From the NCBI RefSeq assembly GCF_949628215.1, contig NC_134311.1, forward strand, positions 15,376,582 through 15,440,581: a stretch of 64,000 nucleotides of DNA, read 5' to 3'. This DNA is from Phalacrocorax aristotelis. Its lineage: Eukaryota > Chordata > Aves > Suliformes > Phalacrocoracidae. The notes beneath the pieces are model-generated. The model saw only the letters and a list, made by a program, of their open reading frames with translations, did no database searches and was not told where the DNA came from. Shown here one piece after another: positions 63,239 through 64,000 of the stretch (the first letter of the stretch is position 1; every line of letters begins with the position of its first letter). A program made the position numbers and the translations under genes.

Positions 63239-63428
63239 CTGCTTGGGAAGCTGGAAGAGAGAATTTTTGTAAAATATATCTTTAGCCTGACTCCATGTTC
63301 CATCAATGATGATCAGAACAGATGGATTAGAACACATCACAGCGACTTCTTCCAAATTGGTTGCTTCAGCTCCAGGATACAAAATGAGAGTATTGGGATT
63401 TCTGCACACAGTTGCTAATTCAGGATAC
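63239..63428 (-). CDS. DTWD2: DTWD2 internal exon with DTW catalytic motif
   Basis: This exon encodes 63 residues of the DTW domain of tRNA-uridine aminocarboxypropyltransferase 2. The enzyme family transfers the 3-amino-3-carboxypropyl group of S-adenosylmethionine to a D-loop uridine of tRNA to give acp3U (known for the family; human DTWD2 acts at U20a). Visible signatures are the segment LILYPGAEA near exon residues 14-22 and [12 protein letters not shown] at 39-50, with the family's namesake D-G-T-W at 42-45. On the minus strand the exon is preceded by a pyrimidine-leaning tract ending AAG at 63429 and is followed by CAG|GTGAGT at 63238. It starts with one base of a split codon and ends on a complete codon, matching the next exon's phase. 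No stop or frameshift is present. The wording fits DTWD2 better than DTWD1. Upstream exons lie outside the window. Confidence 0.95.
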
Positions 63429-64000
63429 CTTCAATGCACAGACACACAAAGTAACAATAATTATTAAAAGTTTTCATGACAAATACATACTTCTAGATAT
63501 TCCAAGTTACTAACTCCCAGTAATCATCTCAAAATTTTACTTAAGTTTCAAAGAAAGTCCATTGCTCAGCCACCACTTTGCCTTTCCAACACCTCAAAAG
63601 TCATTGCTTCTCCCTCAGCTCCTAAGGGGCGAGGAAAAAACCACCCACAAAAGTAATCAATGAAAGCTTGATAAAGCAATGTAGAAGGAATAGTTTCCAA
63701 TGCTTTAATCATTAAATCTTTAATGTCTATTTGACCCAAAGATGTTTTGAATTGTTTATCAAAATTTAACATGTATTCTAGCAAAGTTTGTTCAAGCACT
63801 TGACACAAAAATATTACAATCATCCCATTTTGAACCCTATGTAAAGAAAACTAGTAATTCATAGTTCACATCTACAGGATGGGTTTTTTGAAATTTCACC
63901 GTCTCCATTTTTTTAAATTACTATTCTACAGTTAGAGTCCCCAAACTTATTCATTCTCTTCTTCCTTCCTGTTGGCTTCTACATTTGGCAATGGTACCAG
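63429..64000 (-). other. DTWD2: Upstream DTWD2 intron, partial
   Basis: Intronic sequence 5' of the exon at 63428-63239, cut by the window edge. It includes an unassigned minus-strand open frame (63836-63566) with a splice-acceptor-like left edge, described under findings. No DTWD2 coding sequence was recognised here. Confidence 0.7.

Overview
The window is non-repetitive, AT-rich vertebrate nuclear DNA with interspersed CR1 LINEs and ERV solo LTRs. That repeat mixture (CR1 with short octamer-type tails, LTRs of the TGTGCTGGTTTTGG...CCACGACA and TGTATTGGGTTTAC...CCACCACA types, no Alu/B1/L1) points to a bird. There are no bacterial-style operons, rRNA/tRNA genes or CRISPR arrays.

One host gene is recognisable: the 3' half of DTWD2 (tRNA-uridine aminocarboxypropyltransferase 2) on the minus strand. 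Three consecutive coding exons with consensus splice sites are present: 63428-63239 (DGTW catalytic-domain motif), 28662-28534 (STLE motif) and 24259-24089 (C-terminus and stop). All junctions are in phase and give 162 residues. The 5' exons and promoter lie beyond position 64000. The intron between the first two visible exons is about 34.6 kb and holds most of the window's repeats; the last intron is about 4.3 kb. In birds this locus is expected on the Z chromosome (inference from human 5q synteny).

Layout: 1-3295 plain intergenic; 3296-4276 CR1 (+); 4766-5258 CpG-rich solo LTR; 5259-11818 plain sequence with a CR1 stub at 9275; 11819-12425 rearranged CR1 (-); 12431-15060 GC-rich unclassified repeat block ending in a poly(A) signal; 15102-15293 LTR fragment; 15294-23700 plain intergenic; 23719-24259 DTWD2 last exon and 3' UTR; 24260-28533 last intron; 28663-63238 large intron with CR1s at 30305-31413, 35108-35705 and 57868-58237 and an ERV-derived cluster at 44387-46985, which includes a 1044-bp solo LTR with a perfect 5-bp target-site duplication; 63429-64000 upstream intron.

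The most informative observations concern genome dynamics rather than a new biochemical system. Two about 97% identical CR1 copies share the same ORF-breaking one-base deletion, which suggests they were copied from an already broken master. One CR1 is internally rearranged. Solo LTR excision footprints are clear. There is also a 24-bp perfect palindrome in a homeodomain-type context, and several open frames with splice-like edges that I could not assign. I found no convincing evidence of an undescribed gene system.
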